DNA of 55,758 nucleotides from Pseudomonadota bacterium (GCA_018821715.1 JAHJLN010000014.1:1-55758); one strand, 5' to 3'; shown: positions 43,345 through 53,350, counted from the stretch's first letter. The notes: generated from the letters alone by a model not told the origin. Translations and numbers: made by a program.

Positions 43345-44700
43345 ATGCCGGCAAGGTTTTTATATAAGTCTTATGCCGGGTTTTATACCTTCAGCCGCTG
43401 GCGCCGGCGGCATTTTACACCGGCAGGCATGATGGTGGTATTTGCCGTTTTTCTGTCAGGAATACTGGGGTTTAATATTTTAAAAACAACCTTGTACCAG
43501 ATCATGGCATTTGGTTTTTGCGTCATGACGGTTTCAATGGTGTTAAGCCTGTTTCCGTTTAAATTAAAGGTACGGATTCATCGTGTTCTTCCGGAGTATG
43601 CAACTGTTAATGATACTATCTCCTATGAAATAGACATCACAAATTTTTCTACAAAAACTCAAAAAGGACTGATCCTTTATGAAAACATTCAGGACCCGCG
43701 ACCGGCTTATGAGACCCTGCTATCAAAAAAAGAGCCGTTTGAGCATCTTCGAAATACCTGGGATAGGAAAACTTTATATTACCGGTGGCTGTGGTTGATA
43801 CGAAAAGCCGGAAAAGCGCAGTTTTTCCCCATTGAACTGCCGGACCTGCCTGCCGGTGAAACCGTAACGGTGATATCAAAGATTGTCCCTCAGTATCGAG
43901 GGTATATTCATTTTTCAGGGGTCACTTTTGCACGACCCGATGCCATTGGCCTGTTTAACCGGTTGTTTCACATTAAAAAGGTTCAGCGCCTGCTGGTATT
44001 GCCAAAACGGTATCAGCTTGAGACGCCGGATCTTGACTCCACAAGACAATACCATCCGGGCGGTATCAGTCTTGCCGCTTCCATCGGGAATTCCGATGAA
44101 TTCATGTCTTTGCGCCAATATCGTCCGGGAGATGCCTTAAGAAATATCCATTGGAGAACCTTTGCCAAAACCAATGAGCTGGTGATTAAAGAATTTGAGG
44201 ATGAATATTTTGTGCGGCATGCGTTAATTCTGGATACGGTTTTAAACTCAGAGGATGAAACGCTTTTTGAAGAAGCTGTCAGTATTGCATCCTCCTATAT
44301 CACTTCATTGCAGACCCATGAATCCATTCTTGATTTAATGTTTGTGGGGAACCGGATCTACTCGTTCTCGTCCGGCAGGGGGATTGCCCATTCTGAGAAA
44401 ATGCTTGAAATCATGGCATGCGTTGAACCGTGTGAGGATAAAACGGTTTTTGAACTGATGCCAACTTTAGCGGCAAATATACAACAATTTTCAGGCGCGA
44501 TTTGTATTTTTTTGGACTGGGACAAGGGACACAAAAAAATTTATCAGTTGTTTAAGCAATCGGCACTACCTGTTTTTATCGTTGTTTTAACAGAGAATAA
44601 ATTGAAAATGGAAGAAAAAATATTCCAGGATATGATGGTTAGGACCGGTATAAAAGTAGTTGAAAAAGGGCAGATCCAGTCTGCACTGGGAAGAATATGA
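43345..44700 (+). CDS. DUF58 domain protein, membrane-associated
   Basis: 451 residues. Two membrane segments (about 30-75), a beta region, then the DUF58 signature GNSDEFMSLRQYRPGDALRNIHWRTFAKTNELVIKEFEDE. It begins eight bases after MoxR and its stop overlaps the next start (ATGA). DUF58 proteins usually partner with MoxR ATPases, with a VWA-like fold. Confidence 0.92.
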   Translation: MPARFLYKSYAGFYTFSRWRRRHFTPAGMMVVFAVFLSGILGFNILKTTLYQIMAFGFCVMTVSMVLSLFPFKLKVRIHRVLPEYATVNDTISYEIDITNFSTKTQKGLILYENIQDPRPAYETLLSKKEPFEHLRNTWDRKTLYYRWLWLIRKAGKAQFFPIELPDLPAGETVTVISKIVPQYRGYIHFSGVTFARPDAIGLFNRLFHIKKVQRLLVLPKRYQLETPDLDSTRQYHPGGISLAASIGNSDEFMSLRQYRPGDALRNIHWRTFAKTNELVIKEFEDEYFVRHALILDTVLNSEDETLFEEAVSIASSYITSLQTHESILDLMFVGNRIYSFSSGRGIAHSEKMLEIMACVEPCEDKTVFELMPTLAANIQQFSGAICIFLDWDKGHKKIYQLFKQSALPVFIVVLTENKLKMEEKIFQDMMVRTGIKVVEKGQIQSALGRI

Positions 44701-46679
44701 AAGCACCTCGATTCTATCTGGGTGCTGTTGTTCTGTTCTGGGGATGGCAGGTGCACACCCTGTGGTTGGCCATTGGGTGTGCCGTAATGCTTGAATCCGT
44801 CCATATGATTAACACCCGGTTTTGGCTCAAACCGTCTGATTTTAATAAGTTTGTTGATGTCAGTACCATTCTTTTGGCCGGAACCATTGTGACAGCTTTA
44901 ACCATTGATGCAGAAAAAGCCATTCTGATCCTGTTAAAATGGCTTCCCTTGATTTTTTTCCCCATTATTGCTGCCCAGGAGTTCAGTGCAAATGGTAAAA
45001 TCGATATCCGATCTTTTTTCCTTGTGGGCAGGAAAAGAGTGAAACTGCAGTTCTATGAAGCCAGAGAAATTGATGTGTCCTATATTTACAGTCTTTTCTG
45101 CCTTATTTCCGCAGGCACTGCAAACACAAAAGGATACCTGTTCTATTTTTTTGTTGTTTTGTTTTTTGTCTGGGCATTGTGGCAGGTCCGTTCAAGACGG
45201 ATGTCAGCTTTTTTATGGGCAGCAGGCATTCTGGCTGCAGTGATTCTCGGGTACCAGGGCCAGAAGACCATCCGGCTCACAAGCATGAGAATCAACCAAT
45301 GGATAATGGAATATTATGCTGATTATTATTCGGTTAATCCGTTTAAAACATCAACTGCTCTGGGTGATATCGGAAAGCTTAAGTTTTATGATAAAATAGT
45401 TTTAAGGGTGTTGTTTGAAGATGTTGTTCCCAATAAAACCTATCTGCTCCAATCGGCAACCTATAATCGATTTGCCGTATCAAACTGGTTTGCCAGGTTT
45501 AAATTTGAATCCATTGTGCCATCTTTAGACAACACCTTCTGGCAGGTGAACCCGTTTGAAGAAAATACCGGCAAAATGACGGTTTACTTCAGACTTATAA
45601 GAAACAAAGCTGTTTTGAGCCTGCCGCCCGGCGTGGTCAGCATATCCCAAATGAAGGCAGGTGCCTGCGAGAAAAACGCGCTGCAGTCTATCCGGATAGA
45701 AGACGGACCCGCCCTGATCAAGAGTATTGTCTCCTATACCGGGAAACTGTCATATGATGCGAAACCCGATGCCCATGATGTTCTGGTTCCTAAAAAAGAA
45801 CTGTTGGGCATTGCAGAGATAACCAAAGAACTTGGACTTGAAAATAAGTCGGAACAAGAGATTTTGAAAATTGTTAAACACTATTTTTTAACACGCTTTA
45901 CCTATTCATTGGATTTAAAAGGCAAAGAAACATATACCACACCGCTGCAAAACTTTTTACACCATACCAAAGCTGGGCATTGTGAGTTTTTTGCTACGGC
46001 AACCGCACTTATTTTAAGGCAGGCCAACATACCGGCACGCTATGTTACAGGATACATTGCCCACGAATATTCCCGGATGGAAAACTGCCTGATCGTCCGG
46101 CAAAAAGATGCCCATGCATGGGTAAAGGTTTATATCAATGGCCAATGGAGAAATTTTGATACCACACCGCCGTCTTTTTTGGAGATAGACAGCCAGGAAA
46201 TAAAAACTTCTTTGATTACGGATTTTTTTTCATTTATAGGGTTTAAGCTTTCTCAACTCCGACACGAGACCGGGGCAAAACTGATGAATCAATATGGGTT
46301 GTGGCTGATTCTGCCGCTGGGAATTTTATTGTTTTTCAGGTTGAGAACGTCCAATAAGATTAAAAGGGCCAGAATGTCAGACACTGCTCTGGAAGGTAAA
46401 AAATTAGAGAATCGTGACATCTTGTTTTATCTGATAGAGGACTTGATGTCACAAAAAGGGTTTCCAAGGTATCCATATGAAACCTATTTTTCATGGATTG
46501 ACCGGATCGGGCACTCCCTTGACAGCAGTGGTATAAACGTTTATCTGCATCCCCTTTTGCTGCTGCACAACCGGTATCGTTTCAGTAAATCAGGGCTCAA
46601 AGAAGATGAGAAAAAAAAGTTTAATGCAGATGTAAAAACCCTGTTGGAAAAACTGACAAAAGCATCCTGGGCCAGTTAA
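44697..46679 (+). CDS. TgpA-like transglutaminase-domain membrane protein
   Basis: 660 residues. About six N-terminal membrane segments, then a periplasmic transglutaminase-like domain with Cys-His-Asp set: AGHCEFFATATALILRQANIPARYVTGY (Cys), DAHAWVKVYINGQWRNFDTTPP (His, Asp). A further helix near 545-565 and a cytoplasmic C-terminal tail (DUF4129-like). The MoxR-DUF58-transglutaminase trio is widespread but its substrate is unknown. Convergent with the response regulator gene. Confidence 0.92.
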   Translation: MKAPRFYLGAVVLFWGWQVHTLWLAIGCAVMLESVHMINTRFWLKPSDFNKFVDVSTILLAGTIVTALTIDAEKAILILLKWLPLIFFPIIAAQEFSANGKIDIRSFFLVGRKRVKLQFYEAREIDVSYIYSLFCLISAGTANTKGYLFYFFVVLFFVWALWQVRSRRMSAFLWAAGILAAVILGYQGQKTIRLTSMRINQWIMEYYADYYSVNPFKTSTALGDIGKLKFYDKIVLRVLFEDVVPNKTYLLQSATYNRFAVSNWFARFKFESIVPSLDNTFWQVNPFEENTGKMTVYFRLIRNKAVLSLPPGVVSISQMKAGACEKNALQSIRIEDGPALIKSIVSYTGKLSYDAKPDAHDVLVPKKELLGIAEITKELGLENKSEQEILKIVKHYFLTRFTYSLDLKGKETYTTPLQNFLHHTKAGHCEFFATATALILRQANIPARYVTGYIAHEYSRMENCLIVRQKDAHAWVKVYINGQWRNFDTTPPSFLEIDSQEIKTSLITDFFSFIGFKLSQLRHETGAKLMNQYGLWLILPLGILLFFRLRTSNKIKRARMSDTALEGKKLENRDILFYLIEDLMSQKGFPRYPYETYFSWIDRIGHSLDSSGINVYLHPLLLLHNRYRFSKSGLKEDEKKKFNADVKTLLEKLTKASWAS

Positions 46680-46689
46680 AAATTGATTT

Positions 46690-47457
46690 TTACATCTGCT
46701 TGAATAAATATGAATACGATCTTGAGACCAGCTGCGGTTCATCATGCTCCAAAAGTTTAATCACATACTTGCCGGTTATTGATTTGCTGATTTTTGAAAT
46801 GGATGACACATTGACAATCGTTCCCCTGTGGATTTTCCAGAATTTTTCCGGATCAAGCTCCTGTTCTAGCTCTTTAATGGTTTTCCGGATCAATGATTCA
46901 TTTTTACAAGTGATCACCAGGGTGTATTTGTCAGATGATTTAAATAACAAGACATCATCTATGGGAATCAATCGGATTGAATCGCCATGCTGTGCACGGA
47001 TCCATTGCAGAAAAGGCGTGGTATTTTTTTTGAGCAGTGTTTTTTCAAGCTGTTGCAATAAAGGGGCAATATCGGGCCGGGGTGGGGCCGGGGTTGAAAT
47101 GTGCCGTTTGCACCGTTCTATACTGGTCAGCAGCCGCTCTTTTCTAACCGGTTTGAGGAGATAATCAAGGGCTTCGTTTTCAAAGGCTTCAATGGCATAT
47201 TGGTCATAGGCGGTAATAAAAACAATGGCACACTGGCAAAAAATCTGCCGGGCCACCTCAATGCCGGTCAGCCCCGGCATATTGATATCTAAAAATACGA
47301 TATCCGGGGACAGGGTATGAACCAGTTCCAAGGTCTGGGGCCCATTTTCCGATTCCCCGGAAATGATCAGCTCAGGCCAGAGCTGATCCAGCAATTTGAT
47401 CAGATGACGTCTTAATTCTTTTTCATCATCTGCTATGATGGCTGTGATCTGTTGCAT
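46690..47457 (-). CDS. LytTR-family response regulator
   Basis: 255 residues. Receiver (1-120): DDEKELRRHLI, phospho-Asp in DIVFLDINMPGLTG and Lys in YLLKPVRKERLL. C-terminal LytTR DNA-binding domain (about 155-250): RLIPIDDVLLFKSSDKYTLV and KFWKIHRGTIVNVSSI. Overlaps the sensor kinase gene by 32 bases. Activates target promoters when phosphorylated. Confidence 0.93.
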   Translation of the reverse strand: MQQITAIIADDEKELRRHLIKLLDQLWPELIISGESENGPQTLELVHTLSPDIVFLDINMPGLTGIEVARQIFCQCAIVFITAYDQYAIEAFENEALDYLLKPVRKERLLTSIERCKRHISTPAPPRPDIAPLLQQLEKTLLKKNTTPFLQWIRAQHGDSIRLIPIDDVLLFKSSDKYTLVITCKNESLIRKTIKELEQELDPEKFWKIHRGTIVNVSSISKISKSITGKYVIKLLEHDEPQLVSRSYSYLFKQM

Positions 47458-48505
47458 AGGGTATCTCCACGATGGCCTTAAGGCCGATTGGGCTCATGTC
47501 CTCAAAACACAGGGAGGCCGCGTCGCCATACAGTGCCTTTAATCTTTTTTTGATATTGCCGGTCCCCACCCCTGATGCGGACTTTTCCTGGATTCCCATG
47601 CCGGTGTCGGCAACTTCAATGGTGAACACATTATGTTTTAAAAAGGCTTTTAGATGAATTTCACCCCCCTCAATTTTGGGTTCAAGCCCATGTTTGATGG
47701 CGTTTTCAACAAGGGGCTGGATGATCATGGGTGCAAGTTGCATGTCTAAAAGTGTGTCTGGAATATCAATGTGGTAAGACAGACGGTCTCCCATTCTGAT
47801 CTTGAAAATATCCAGATAGGTTTTGATCATGTTGATTTCATCTGCAAGACGGTTATAGGGTTTTCTGGACTGGATCAGGGATGTGCGAAGATATTGTGTC
47901 AGATTCTCAAGCATTTGTTTGCCTGTTTTTGAATCACTGTCCATCAGACTTAAGATATTGGAAAGGGTGTTAAATAAAAAATGAGGTTCCACCTGCGCCT
48001 GGAGAAGTTTTAACTCTGTATTGAGTTTTTCTTTTTCAATGGAAAGGCGTTTTAGTTTTTCGTTATTGGCGGACAGTTTAAACGCTGAATATTTTTCATA
48101 AATGACAAAACCAAAGGAAATGATGAATCCAAGAATGATGGCAATAATGATCATCTGAGGCGGTATCTGACCCTTAAGTGCAACAAACTTATGGTGGACG
48201 AGATGGCTTGCAAAATAACTTCCTAAAATGGCACCGCCTACAACACAGACAGTCAACAGGATTAACTGTAAAAATGGTTTTTGAGGTTTTAAAAAATGAA
48301 AGGCAAAGAGGTTGGGAAGACCAATGGAAAGGCCGATGCATTGCGAAATCAACAGATATTCAATATATATTTTTAAAGAAAAATTTTTTGAAGTCAGCAG
48401 CATGAAAACAACGGCAATGGCAAGACTGCAGATGGAAATATATAAGATATCCTTTAACACGTGTCCTAAGGTTAATTTTCGGTATTCAAATAAAATCATC
48501 TTCAA
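47426..48505 (-). CDS. LytS/YehU-type sensor histidine kinase
   Basis: 359 residues. About five membrane helices (20-150), a coiled coil, then the His_kinase block VEPHFLFNTLSNILSLMD with the phospho-acceptor His and the N-box PMIIQPLVENAIKHGLEP and G-box VADTGMGIQ. Pairs with the LytTR regulator by gene overlap. It lies directly downstream of the LolD/E-LolA-barrel operon, 82 bases after the barrel gene stop. Confidence 0.93.
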   Translation of the reverse strand: MKMILFEYRKLTLGHVLKDILYISICSLAIAVVFMLLTSKNFSLKIYIEYLLISQCIGLSIGLPNLFAFHFLKPQKPFLQLILLTVCVVGGAILGSYFASHLVHHKFVALKGQIPPQMIIIAIILGFIISFGFVIYEKYSAFKLSANNEKLKRLSIEKEKLNTELKLLQAQVEPHFLFNTLSNILSLMDSDSKTGKQMLENLTQYLRTSLIQSRKPYNRLADEINMIKTYLDIFKIRMGDRLSYHIDIPDTLLDMQLAPMIIQPLVENAIKHGLEPKIEGGEIHLKAFLKHNVFTIEVADTGMGIQEKSASGVGTGNIKKRLKALYGDAASLCFEDMSPIGLKAIVEIPYATDHSHHSR

Positions 48506-48586
48506 TCCAATAAAAGTATTAATCCGGCAGGATATATCCTGCCACGGTTCATATAATGTTTCAATCCTTTGATCAAAATCTTCGGG

Positions 48587-49966
48587 TTAAAAAGAATATT
48601 CAATTGCCATCTGAATCTGGTGATCCAGAAATGTTCCAAAGGATGCATTGCTCCCTCCTGTGTTCACCATGCCGGATATCTTAAGTTCCATATGCGCATT
48701 CAGATCCCATGAAAAAGAAGAGTAAAGCTGTGACGAGCCGTCATCAAGACAGAAGGTCACCCTTGATACCAGGTCAACGTCATTTATGAGATCATCATTG
48801 ATATACTGTATCATCAAATAGTTCTGGCGTAAAAAATCAAGGTTGTTGCCGGCAGCCTTTCCCAGCAGCTGGGTGCCATATCCTGATAAGGCTGTCTGAG
48901 AGGAATAGAAACTTTTCGCAGTATTCTTAAGCTGATTAAAATGATTCATTTCAGTTGAATCGTATCCCTGTCCATAGTAGAGATACTCAACTGTCATGCT
49001 GTCTCCTGATTCAAAGGTATAGCTCATCCCTGCCAGAAGTGTTGCAAAAAGGGTATCAGTATCATTTTTTTTGGCAGTCATATCCCAGGCCAGGGGGCTT
49101 TGCATTACCACCGGAAACAGGGCCAGGCTTCCCTGCTGAAGCGTTGCTTCGGCGTAAATAATAATGGCATCCGTCAGGGTTGTTCCCCCGAAAGCGCCCA
49201 TTTTTGTTTCACGGTGTTCAGTATGGGACAAGATAAGAGAGGCATAGCTTTCATCCCCGGAATAGTCAATTTTCACGGCAAGGGTTTTTTCAAAATCCGA
49301 TTCATTTAAAGCGCCCTTGTCTGTGTTATAAATCAGTGATGTGGACCATGAAAAATCATGAACAAGGACCAGTTTTAAAAAACCTTTCCCCTCAAGATCC
49401 TGAACCAGATTTTTTTTTCCATTATCGCGAAAAAAGGGATTGGAAGGAGAATATAAAAAACTGGGCCCCCATTGCAAATTCTCACATCCGTAAGAGGCAA
49501 ACAGGTTTTCTTTCAATTGCCGGCGCATTAAAAATTCAATCATTTCAGCTTTTGTGTCGGAACTGCCATGGGTTGCAGCATCAATCGTTCGATTTTTATG
49601 TTCAAATGAAAGCCTTGGCCTGGCACTCAACAGCCAGTCGTTATAAATAAGGGACATATCCGGTTTTATGGTAAAGACGATACCGGTGTCCGGAAGCTGT
49701 GCAAACCTGTTGCTCGGATTCTGGCTTGACGTTGCAATCTGGTTGAATTCACTTAAGGCGGTTGCCTTGACATTAAGTTCAAATCCTTGATCAAATTTTT
49801 GTAAAAAGGGTGTAAAAAACCCGGCAGGCGTTGTTTTTTTGTCATCTGTACCTTCAGCAGCTTGCTGCTGATTGACATCAATGCCAAATGCCGGGGGCAG
49901 GACCATGAAAAAAAAAAGAGACAGCAATCCCAACATTAAGATCACTATTTTTAGTCTGGTCATCAT
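48587..49966 (-). CDS. Outer-membrane beta-barrel protein, uncharacterised
   Basis: 459 residues with a signal peptide (ILMLGLLSLFFFMVLPPAFG) and alternating strands throughout; the last residue is Phe (IQMAIEYSF), the usual C-terminal of outer-membrane barrels. No porin or TonB box recognised. It follows the LolA-like gene by 12 bases, so it is most likely a component of the same envelope system. Confidence 0.7.
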   Translation of the reverse strand: MMTRLKIVILMLGLLSLFFFMVLPPAFGIDVNQQQAAEGTDDKKTTPAGFFTPFLQKFDQGFELNVKATALSEFNQIATSSQNPSNRFAQLPDTGIVFTIKPDMSLIYNDWLLSARPRLSFEHKNRTIDAATHGSSDTKAEMIEFLMRRQLKENLFASYGCENLQWGPSFLYSPSNPFFRDNGKKNLVQDLEGKGFLKLVLVHDFSWSTSLIYNTDKGALNESDFEKTLAVKIDYSGDESYASLILSHTEHRETKMGAFGGTTLTDAIIIYAEATLQQGSLALFPVVMQSPLAWDMTAKKNDTDTLFATLLAGMSYTFESGDSMTVEYLYYGQGYDSTEMNHFNQLKNTAKSFYSSQTALSGYGTQLLGKAAGNNLDFLRQNYLMIQYINDDLINDVDLVSRVTFCLDDGSSQLYSSFSWDLNAHMELKISGMVNTGGSNASFGTFLDHQIQMAIEYSF

Positions 49967-49978
49967 ATATAGAGCCTC

Positions 49979-50746
49979 TTATCTTACCAGAAGATTTAAA
50001 TTAAACGATGATGCGCTTATTTCCCTGATATTGATATTGTTGTAAGCCATGACGGTTTTATCGGTTTTGATCATGGCATTTAAAATGGTCATTTTTGAAA
50101 CAAACAAACGGTCTTCGCCATTGAGGGGAATGGTATGGTTGTATTCAAAGAAAGCGGTTTTAAACTTCTTTCCCGACAGGGTAAAGAATTCGGCCTTAAG
50201 ACCGACTTTTCTTTTTTTTGACACCCAGTATCGGATCCTGTCATAGGTGGTTTTTTTATTTTTGGCTTTTAATTCATAAAGAAAACAGGGTTCAGTGTTG
50301 AACCGGTCTTCAATAAAGCTTTCAATGGTGTAGTCACCGGCATAATCGGTGGAGGCTATATCCCCGTTAGAAGCACCGCCAAGCAGTTTCTGCCTGGGTG
50401 AGATGGGGACGGGCTTGGAAAGACCGGGTTTGATAAACCACATATTCCGGTCTTTCATGAGCAGTTTTCTTCCCTTAACTTTTGATGGGGATTGATAAAC
50501 AGCAAGACAGGCTGTTCCTTTTACAAATACCTGCAGGCTGTTTTTTTCTATCTTGTCTTTTGATTTGGTTTCAATATCAATATCCCACACAATGCCGGAT
50601 ACATTACCCCTGGAAAGATCGGATTCCTGCAGAAGAGCAATAGCCTTTTCCATAGTTGATTCATTTATTGGTGCGGTATCTGCCCGGACAGGTTGGCTGG
50701 GAAGGCAGAGTAAAAGAAGTGTTATAAATATGTTAAGATAGATCAT
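49979..50746 (-). CDS. LolA-like outer-membrane lipoprotein-sorting protein
   Basis: ATG at 50746 with AAAGGAAA upstream is preferred over an earlier Met (255 residues). Signal peptide (IFITLLLLCLPSQPVRA), then SRGNVSGIVWDIDIETKSKD, ACLAVYQSPSKVKGRKLLMKDRNMWFIKPGL and IRYWVSKKRKVGLKAEFFTLSGKKFKTAFFEY, of the COG2834-like LolA/LolB half-barrel class. It is 17 bases downstream of the permease gene. Probably carries a lipid or lipoprotein across the periplasm. Confidence 0.8.
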   Translation of the reverse strand: MIYLNIFITLLLLCLPSQPVRADTAPINESTMEKAIALLQESDLSRGNVSGIVWDIDIETKSKDKIEKNSLQVFVKGTACLAVYQSPSKVKGRKLLMKDRNMWFIKPGLSKPVPISPRQKLLGGASNGDIASTDYAGDYTIESFIEDRFNTEPCFLYELKAKNKKTTYDRIRYWVSKKRKVGLKAEFFTLSGKKFKTAFFEYNHTIPLNGEDRLFVSKMTILNAMIKTDKTVMAYNNINIREISASSFNLNLLVR

Positions 50747-50762
50747 GTGATTTTCCTTTGGT

Positions 50763-52010
50763 TTAAACATGGGTGAGAGAACTGACAACATTCTGTCTGG
50801 CTGCCCGCCTGGCCGGAACAATGGCACTGAAAAGGGCCAGAAGCGTCATAAAAAAGATCAGCTGGGCAATACTTACCGGCAGAAAGTCCACGATCAGCGG
50901 TACGGGTGTGCTGTTGCCCGGCGGTGTATAAGAGGGTTGTGCATAAAGGATAACAGCCCAGACAAGGGTATGGATGCAAAGCCCGAAAAGACACCCTGCA
51001 AAGCCCAAAAGCCCTCCTTCTGCTGCAAACAAAAGACTGACCCCTCTTCTTTTCAATCCAAGGGCCCGAAGGGTACCGATTTCCCTTGTCCGTTCAACAA
51101 CTGCCATTCCCATGGTATTGGTGGTACTCATAATGACAATGATAAAAACAATGACAAAGATAAATAAGAAGATCATGTCAAACATGTTACGGACGCTGTT
51201 ATAAAACACAGATAATTGTTTCCAGGTTTTAATTTCCACTTTTATTCCTGCTGAAGCAAGTGTATCTGAAAGCTGCTGCCTCACAAGGTCGGTGTGCTGG
51301 AAGTGATCCAGTAAAAGAACAATGCTGTCGGCTTTCTGGGTGTCATAAAAGGACTGGGCAAAGGCAAATGGTACTTTTATGAATTTATCGTTTGTATCTG
51401 CAACACCGGTATTATAGGTTCCGCTAATATTGATATCCAGCGCATTCATCTGGCCGTCAAGGGTTGCGCCCATGATAACGGCATCTGCTCCCGGAGCCAG
51501 TTCAAGCTGTTTGGCAAGCCCGTCTGCCATTTCAACGCCCAGATCGTTTTTTGAATTTAAAGGGGTGCCCTTTATGGGTTGAAATTCGTAAAACCCTCCT
51601 TTAACAGCTTTTTCGTGTTCCGGAACAACACCGGTTGCCATAAAAATTGTGGAGTTTTTACCATTGGACACAAGACCGGATATGGAGAGCCTGGGGCTTG
51701 CCAGGGTTACATGCTTGTTTTCAAGCGCAATCTTTGAAATTTTTTCAAGGTCTTTGCCCGGGATCATGTAGGCATCGGGATCAGATTTTCCATGGGATTC
51801 CCATCCATCTGCATAAAGGGTCAGATGCCCGATTCCGGATCCGTGTATAGCCGATGCTCTGAGGCCTTCATAGATACTGTGGATATATCCTTCAAAAAGA
51901 GCGATAGATGCAAATCCAAATCCAATGGCCATCAATGAGACCATGGTTCTCCGCCTGCTTTTTAAAATATTCCTGAATGCAATTTTGATCCATTGTATCA
52001 ATTGATTCAT
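50763..52010 (-). CDS. LolC/LolE-like FtsX permease
   Basis: 415 residues with one N-terminal and three C-terminal membrane helices and a large periplasmic domain, the LolE/MacB architecture. Starts NQLIQWIKIAFRNILKSRRRTMVSLMAIGFG, and VVERTREIGTLRALGLKRRGV is the classical FtsX cytoplasmic coupling helix. Works with the LolD-like ATPase encoded just upstream. Confidence 0.92.
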   Translation of the reverse strand: MNQLIQWIKIAFRNILKSRRRTMVSLMAIGFGFASIALFEGYIHSIYEGLRASAIHGSGIGHLTLYADGWESHGKSDPDAYMIPGKDLEKISKIALENKHVTLASPRLSISGLVSNGKNSTIFMATGVVPEHEKAVKGGFYEFQPIKGTPLNSKNDLGVEMADGLAKQLELAPGADAVIMGATLDGQMNALDINISGTYNTGVADTNDKFIKVPFAFAQSFYDTQKADSIVLLLDHFQHTDLVRQQLSDTLASAGIKVEIKTWKQLSVFYNSVRNMFDMIFLFIFVIVFIIVIMSTTNTMGMAVVERTREIGTLRALGLKRRGVSLLFAAEGGLLGFAGCLFGLCIHTLVWAVILYAQPSYTPPGNSTPVPLIVDFLPVSIAQLIFFMTLLALFSAIVPARRAARQNVVSSLTHV

Positions 52011-52037
52011 TATACTGTCTCCTTTAATGGGTTGAAT

Positions 52038-52706
52038 TTAATTCAGATACCCGTCTTCAAGCTTAATGAGCCGGTTCATCCGGTCCAAAAGCCTTTGGTC
52101 ATGGGTGGAAAATAAAAAAGTCGTATTTTCTTTTTTGCTGCGTTCCTGCATGATTTCAATAATGCTGATTGCCGTGGCAAGATCAAGATTTGCAGTGGGT
52201 TCATCAGCTATGACCACATCAGGGTCTGTGACCAGGGCCCTTGCAATGGCAACCCGCTGTCTTTGTCCGCCGGACATTTTGTCCGGCCGGTTGTTGATAA
52301 GATGCGTGAGGCCGACTTCTTCCAAGCGTTGCAGGGCTTTTTTTCTGGCAACCATAGGGCGAACATTCCGAATCTGTAAGGCGAGCATGACATTTTCAAG
52401 GGCACTGAGAACCGGAATCAGATTAAAGTTTTGAAAAATAAAGCCAATCTGGTTGTTACGATAATCTGATTTTTGATTGTCCGTCATTTCGGCTGTATTT
52501 TTGCCGTTCATCAGGATGGTTCCGGAGCTTGGGTCATCAATGGTACCGATCAGGTTCAGCAGGGTTGTCTTTCCTGAACCTGACGGTCCCCAGACAGCTG
52601 TAAATTCACCCTTGTCAAAACTTAGGGTGATGTCTTTTAACGCATGGATTTTTGTCTGACCGAGTGTATACTGCTTGTTTACGGTTTGAAGCGCTATGAA
52701 TTTCAT
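52038..52706 (-). CDS. LolD-like ABC transporter ATP-binding protein
   Basis: 222 residues. Walker A GPSGSGKTTLLNL, Q-loop IGFIFQNFNLIPVLS, signature MSGGQRQRVAIARALV, Walker B VVIADEPTANLD, His loop FSTHD. AGGAGG precedes the start. First gene of the operon with permease, LolA-like and barrel genes, and probably under control of the LytTR system encoded at its end. Confidence 0.93.
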   Translation of the reverse strand: MKFIALQTVNKQYTLGQTKIHALKDITLSFDKGEFTAVWGPSGSGKTTLLNLIGTIDDPSSGTILMNGKNTAEMTDNQKSDYRNNQIGFIFQNFNLIPVLSALENVMLALQIRNVRPMVARKKALQRLEEVGLTHLINNRPDKMSGGQRQRVAIARALVTDPDVVIADEPTANLDLATAISIIEIMQERSKKENTTFLFSTHDQRLLDRMNRLIKLEDGYLN

Positions 52707-52873
52707 ATTTCCTCCTGTCTTGATTCTTTTTAATGTCTGCTGTTTTAAAGAGATTTTAAAGATGAAAACAACAAACAGGCAAGCCCTGTGAGACGAGTTG
52801 ACATAAAAAGGGCGTGAATTGAATTTTAACAGGATGGATGAAAAATAAGGGTAAGAAAGATCAGGATTTTAAA

Positions 52874-53350
52874 TCAGTCGGATGGGGATATAAAGTCTGT
52901 AATATAGATATTTTCCTTTATTTCTCGTCCAATAGTTGAAACAGGTGTGTCACCGTAATCATGGCCCGGATAAAGAATGGTGTCCAAGGGCAGGGGGATA
53001 ATCCTATTTTTAATGAAATGGATCAGGGTATCGAGATCCCCGCCTGGCATGTCAGTTCGCCCGGCATTTCCCACAAAAAGCGTATCCCCTGAAAAAAGAT
53101 AATTATGGATATATAAACAGACAGACCCGGGTGTGTGGCCCGGTGTATGAATAATTTTGATTTTAAGGGTGCCTGCCAGAAGAATATCGTTGTGCCCAAG
53201 CTCAATGTCGATGGCATAGGCTTTTTTGATTTCATTATTCTGAAATGCCGTCTGTTTTTTAAAAAACAATTTGTCGTCCAAATGCATGCAGACGGGTATG
53301 TGGTAAAGGGTGGATAAGAAAACATTCGACTGGCAATGATCCCCATATTT
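52874..53350 (-). pseudogene. 5'-truncated metallo-beta-lactamase-fold hydrolase gene
   Basis: An ATG at 53287 begins 137 residues, but the frame is open to 53350 and the extra codons read GDHCQSNVFLSTLYHIPVCMH, which matches the region just after the HxHxDH motif. The first His pair is missing. Later ligands HTPGHTPGS, FSGDTLF and YPGHDYG remain. Such enzymes (glyoxalase II or persulfide dioxygenase-like) need the full site, so this is a truncated gene. A TAA lies at 53351-53353. Confidence 0.72.
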
